From Adiantum capillus-veneris (taxonomy: Eukaryota > Streptophyta > Polypodiopsida > Polypodiales > Pteridaceae): a stretch of DNA of 62,000 nucleotides. This document shows positions 59,165 through 62,000 of this stretch, one piece after another (the stretch's first letter is position 1; each line of letters starts with the position of its first letter). The position numbers and the translations under genes are program-made. Where the stretch lies: assembly GCA_014529385.2 (NCBI GenBank), contig CM043954.1, positions 5,907,306-5,969,305 on the forward strand, in the 5' to 3' direction. The notes below the pieces were generated by a model. It did no database searches. It had not been told where the DNA came from and saw nothing but the letters and a program-made list of their open reading frames with translations.

Positions 59165-62000
59165 GACATCCAAGCTACTAGTGCCTCAGAAGACTGTGAA
59201 CAATGTGACTCAGAGACTGAATTGCTGACAGAAATTGATTCTGAGCTTGAAAGGGAATCTGACTTGCATATTAGCTCAAATCAAGAAACAAAACCCTCGA
59301 GGCTAAGTACAACGTCATATGACAATGTATCCTGGAGTGAAGAGAACACAAATGAAGACAAATCCAGTGAATCAACGCGAGCAGCAACCCAAAATCGAAA
59401 ATTAGACAAGAGCAGTAAGAGATATAAGAGAAGTCGATATCGATCGAATGTACGTACTAGGATGAAAGAAAAGAAGTCCACCGTAGAATGGCTCAGTTAT
59501 GTGGGGGCATGTAATACTCATCGAAAGTTGGTAGATAATTGGGGCAAATACCTTCAGAGTGTCATGTGGTGTAGCCCACAACCCTTTGACGTTGCACAAT
59601 TAGAGGTTGAAGAGAAGTCAAAATTAAGTCGTACTATAAGGAGACGCCAAAATCGGGAGTTAGCTCAACAACCAAGGAAAGCAGAAGTGAAATCACAATC
59701 CACGGTACAACCAGATCCCTCGAACTTACATCCTGAACCTGAGCATTTCAAATCCTATATCATGGAGGAGCGTAAAGTTGCATACATGAAGGCCCAAAGA
59801 ATGCCTACCGATGGAAGTAATGGAGTCTATGATGGTCCGACGATAGTTAAGGAAATAGAATTAGCGGACGCAGGTAAGGAGTCCAAACCTGTTTTCATTG
59901 CCCAAGACCTTACTGAGACTGAAGAGGTTGTACTTAAAGAGCTTCTCAAAGAATTCAAGGATATATTTGCTTGGACATATCATCATATGAAGGGCGTTCC
60001 ACCTTCCATGGTGCAACACACAATTCCTATGATTAGCATTGCTAAACCAATCCAGCAACGGCCCTACCCAATGAATCCTAAGTATGCAAAGGTTGCTCAA
60101 GAAGAGATTAAAAAACTTGTCCAATGTGGATTCATATATCCTATTGAGCACTTGAAATGGGTTTCTCCAATAGCCATTGTGTCAAAAAAGAATGGGAAAC
60201 TTAGAGTGTGTGTGGACATATCATCATATGAAGGGCGTTCCACCTTCCATGGTGCAACACACAATTCCTATGATTAGCATTGCTAAACAAATCCAGCAAC
60301 GGCCCTACCCAATGAATCCTAAGTATGCAAAGGTTGCTCAAGAAGAGATTAAAAAACTTGTCCAATGTGGATTCATATATCCTATTGAGCACTTGGAATG
60401 GGTTTCTCCAATAGCCATTGTGCCAAAAAAGAATGGGAAACTTAGAGTGTGTGTGGACCTCAAGAAGGTTAATACGGCCACTGGGAGAGATCATTATCCC
60501 TTGCCATATTCGGAATATGTGCTTGAAAGAGTTGCAGGAAAGGAAGCTTATAGCTTTTTAGATGGATACTCTGGTTATAACCAACTCATGATTGCACTAG
60601 AGGACCAAACTAAAACTGCTTTTATAACCGAATTTGGAGTGTTTGCATTTCGTGTTATGGCCTTTGGCTTGACAAATATCCCTGCTACATTCAACAATTA
60701 CTAAACACTGCATTCAAAGAATATTTGAAGGAGTTTTGTGAAGCTTTCCTAGACGACCTTTGTGTTTATTCCTCTTGAGAGAAGCATCTATCATGTTTAC
60801 GAAAATTGTTTAAAAGGTGCAAATTGTATCGCATCTCATTGAACACTTTCAAATGCCAATTGTGGGTTAAGCATGGAGTCATTTTAAGGCATATAGTATC
60901 TAAGAATGGGATTTCCACATACGAAAGCAAAATTTGAGCCATTGCCAATTTGCCACCACCTACGAACTATAAGGGAGTTCAAAGATTCATGGGCCATGTT
61001 GGTTATTATTGACGGTTTATTTTAAACTTCGCTGAGATAGCTCGTCCATTGTACAAGCTTCTTATCGAGTTTCACTGGACCGAGGAGTGTGACCATGCTT
61101 ATGAGTTGTTAAAAAAGGCCCTGACAAGTGTTCCAATCCTACGAGTGCCCGACTGGAACGTAATTTTCCATGTGCACATTGATGCATCAAACTTTGCTAT
61201 TGGATGTGTTCTAACTCAACAAGGAGAATATCAATTAGACTACCCTATTAGCTTTGCAAGTCGCCAATGAAATGATGCCGAGATGAACTACACCACTACA
61301 AAGCGAAAAGGTTTAGCGATAATTTATGTTGTAAAGAAATTTCGATATTACCTTCTTGCCACCAAGTTTGTGTTTTACATAGATCATCAAGCGTTGTTGT
61401 ATCTAGTAAACAAGCCATGTTCCACGGCAAGAATTACGTGATGGTTGTTAATTATGCTCGAGTTTGATTTCACTGTTGTTGTAAGACCTGGCAAGAAACA
61501 TATTATGCAGATCATTTATCTCGCATACCCAATGGTGAAGCCCTTGTTAAAGTTGATGATGAATTGCCCAACACTTCCTTATTTATAGTTGAGACAATGC
61601 CTAAATGGAGTAAAAAGATTGTCAATTTTTTAGTTTATGGATTTTCCCCCAAAGAGCTTCGAAAGGATTTAGCACGAAGGTTAATCAAAGAATGCGAACC
61701 TTATTGCTTGATTGTCGAAACTCTCTGTAAGCAAGGAAAGATAAGATGCTTAGACGTTGTGCCCGTGAGAATGAATATTTGTACATTTTGCAAGAAGCAC
61801 ACATGGGCGTAGTTGGTGGTCACTTTTCAGGAGAATTGACTGCTAAAAAGGTATTACAATCAAGCTATTGGTGGCCCACTTTATTTAAGGATGCATCACT
61901 CTTTCCGAAAGGATGTGATGAATACTAATGTTATACAAAACCACAAAGAAAAGATAAGATGCCTCTACATCCTATTACGATGACCCAATCGTTTGAAAAG
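59165..62000 (+). pseudogene. Tat/Athila-like element, right part (linker, RT, RNase H, integrase start)
   Basis: Resumes the element interrupted at 50463. An acidic linker starts at 59222 (TEIDSELERESDL), followed by basic KRYKRSRYRSN. The frame 59222-60274 reaches the RT start (RPYPMNPKYAKVAQEEIKK, CGFIYPIEHLKWVSPIAIV), then is wrecked by a 241-bp tandem duplication. RT restarts in the second copy and continues to about 60702 ([29 protein letters not shown]). RNase H follows in pieces (VHIDASNFAIGCVLTQQ, 61170-61225). The integrase zinc finger is at 61780-61890 (EAHMGVVGGHFSGELTAKK). The RT active-site region is out of frame. It runs off the window edge. Confidence 0.88.
59972..60453 (+). 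repeat. 241-bp tandem duplication in RT start
   Basis: Copies 59972-60212 and 60213-60453 are nearly identical. The joint lies at a shared TGGACATATCATCATATG/TGTGTGGAC, giving a 5-bp microhomology (TGGAC). The joint changes frame. Confidence 0.93.

Noticed and set aside
1-62000. Search for a new defence, toxin or operon-like system
   Set aside because: All recognisable content is plant nuclear: two spliced genes, retroelements and simple repeats. Nothing supports a multi-gene functional system.

Overview
This window looks like nuclear DNA of a land plant with a large, retrotransposon-rich genome. The evidence is spliced genes with GT-AG introns, one of them a chloroplast-type plant FMN-binding gene with a 10.1-kb intron, plus several lineages of plant LTR retrotransposons, a LINE, and long CT/GA, CA and poly-C runs. 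I cannot name the species. A fern or gymnosperm would fit the very long transposon-filled intron, but that is inference. I see no bacterial operons, CRISPR arrays, tRNA or rRNA genes.

Layout. (1) 111-2689, minus strand: a five-exon gene with an RING-H2-like zinc motif and an acidic/basic tail. It has an in-frame TAG in exon 2, a palindromic minisatellite in intron 2 and a 35-bp tandem duplication that forms most of intron 3. (2) 4.1-6.85 kb: decayed Ty1/copia element, plus strand. (3) 11.8-17.3 kb: decayed Tat/Athila-like Ty3/gypsy element, minus strand. (4) 18-24 kb: largely anonymous AT-rich DNA with a probable LINE remnant and several local duplications. (5) 24.5-26.7 kb: a second decayed copia, plus strand. 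(6) 28-29 kb: the 3' end of a decayed minus-strand gypsy element. (7) 29-35.6 kb: no recognisable gene. (8) 35,634-47,481 (perhaps to 47,570), minus strand: a gene for a pyridoxamine-phosphate-oxidase-like, DUF2470-type FMN-binding split-barrel protein. I reconstructed eight exons, all in consistent phase. Intron 4 (36,548-46,688) carries copia/gag remnants, a LINE, a copia-type LTR and a non-autonomous LTR element with a relative. (9) 48.1-62.0 kb, plus strand: a chromovirus fragment joined to a second Tat/Athila-like element. That element is split at 50,459-50,463 by a young complete chromovirus (50,464-59,159, minus strand) with 1,476-bp LTRs and a TTAAT target duplication.

The main results are the two spliced host genes hidden among false open frames, and the nested insertion history at the right end. 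The young chromovirus has nearly identical LTRs and a complete pol frame, but its gag has an amber codon and a frame break inside the zinc knuckle. The non-autonomous element in the host intron shares its polypurine tract and LTR start with this chromovirus but uses a different primer-binding site. Short tandem duplications (35 to 241 bp) recur in decayed regions across the window.
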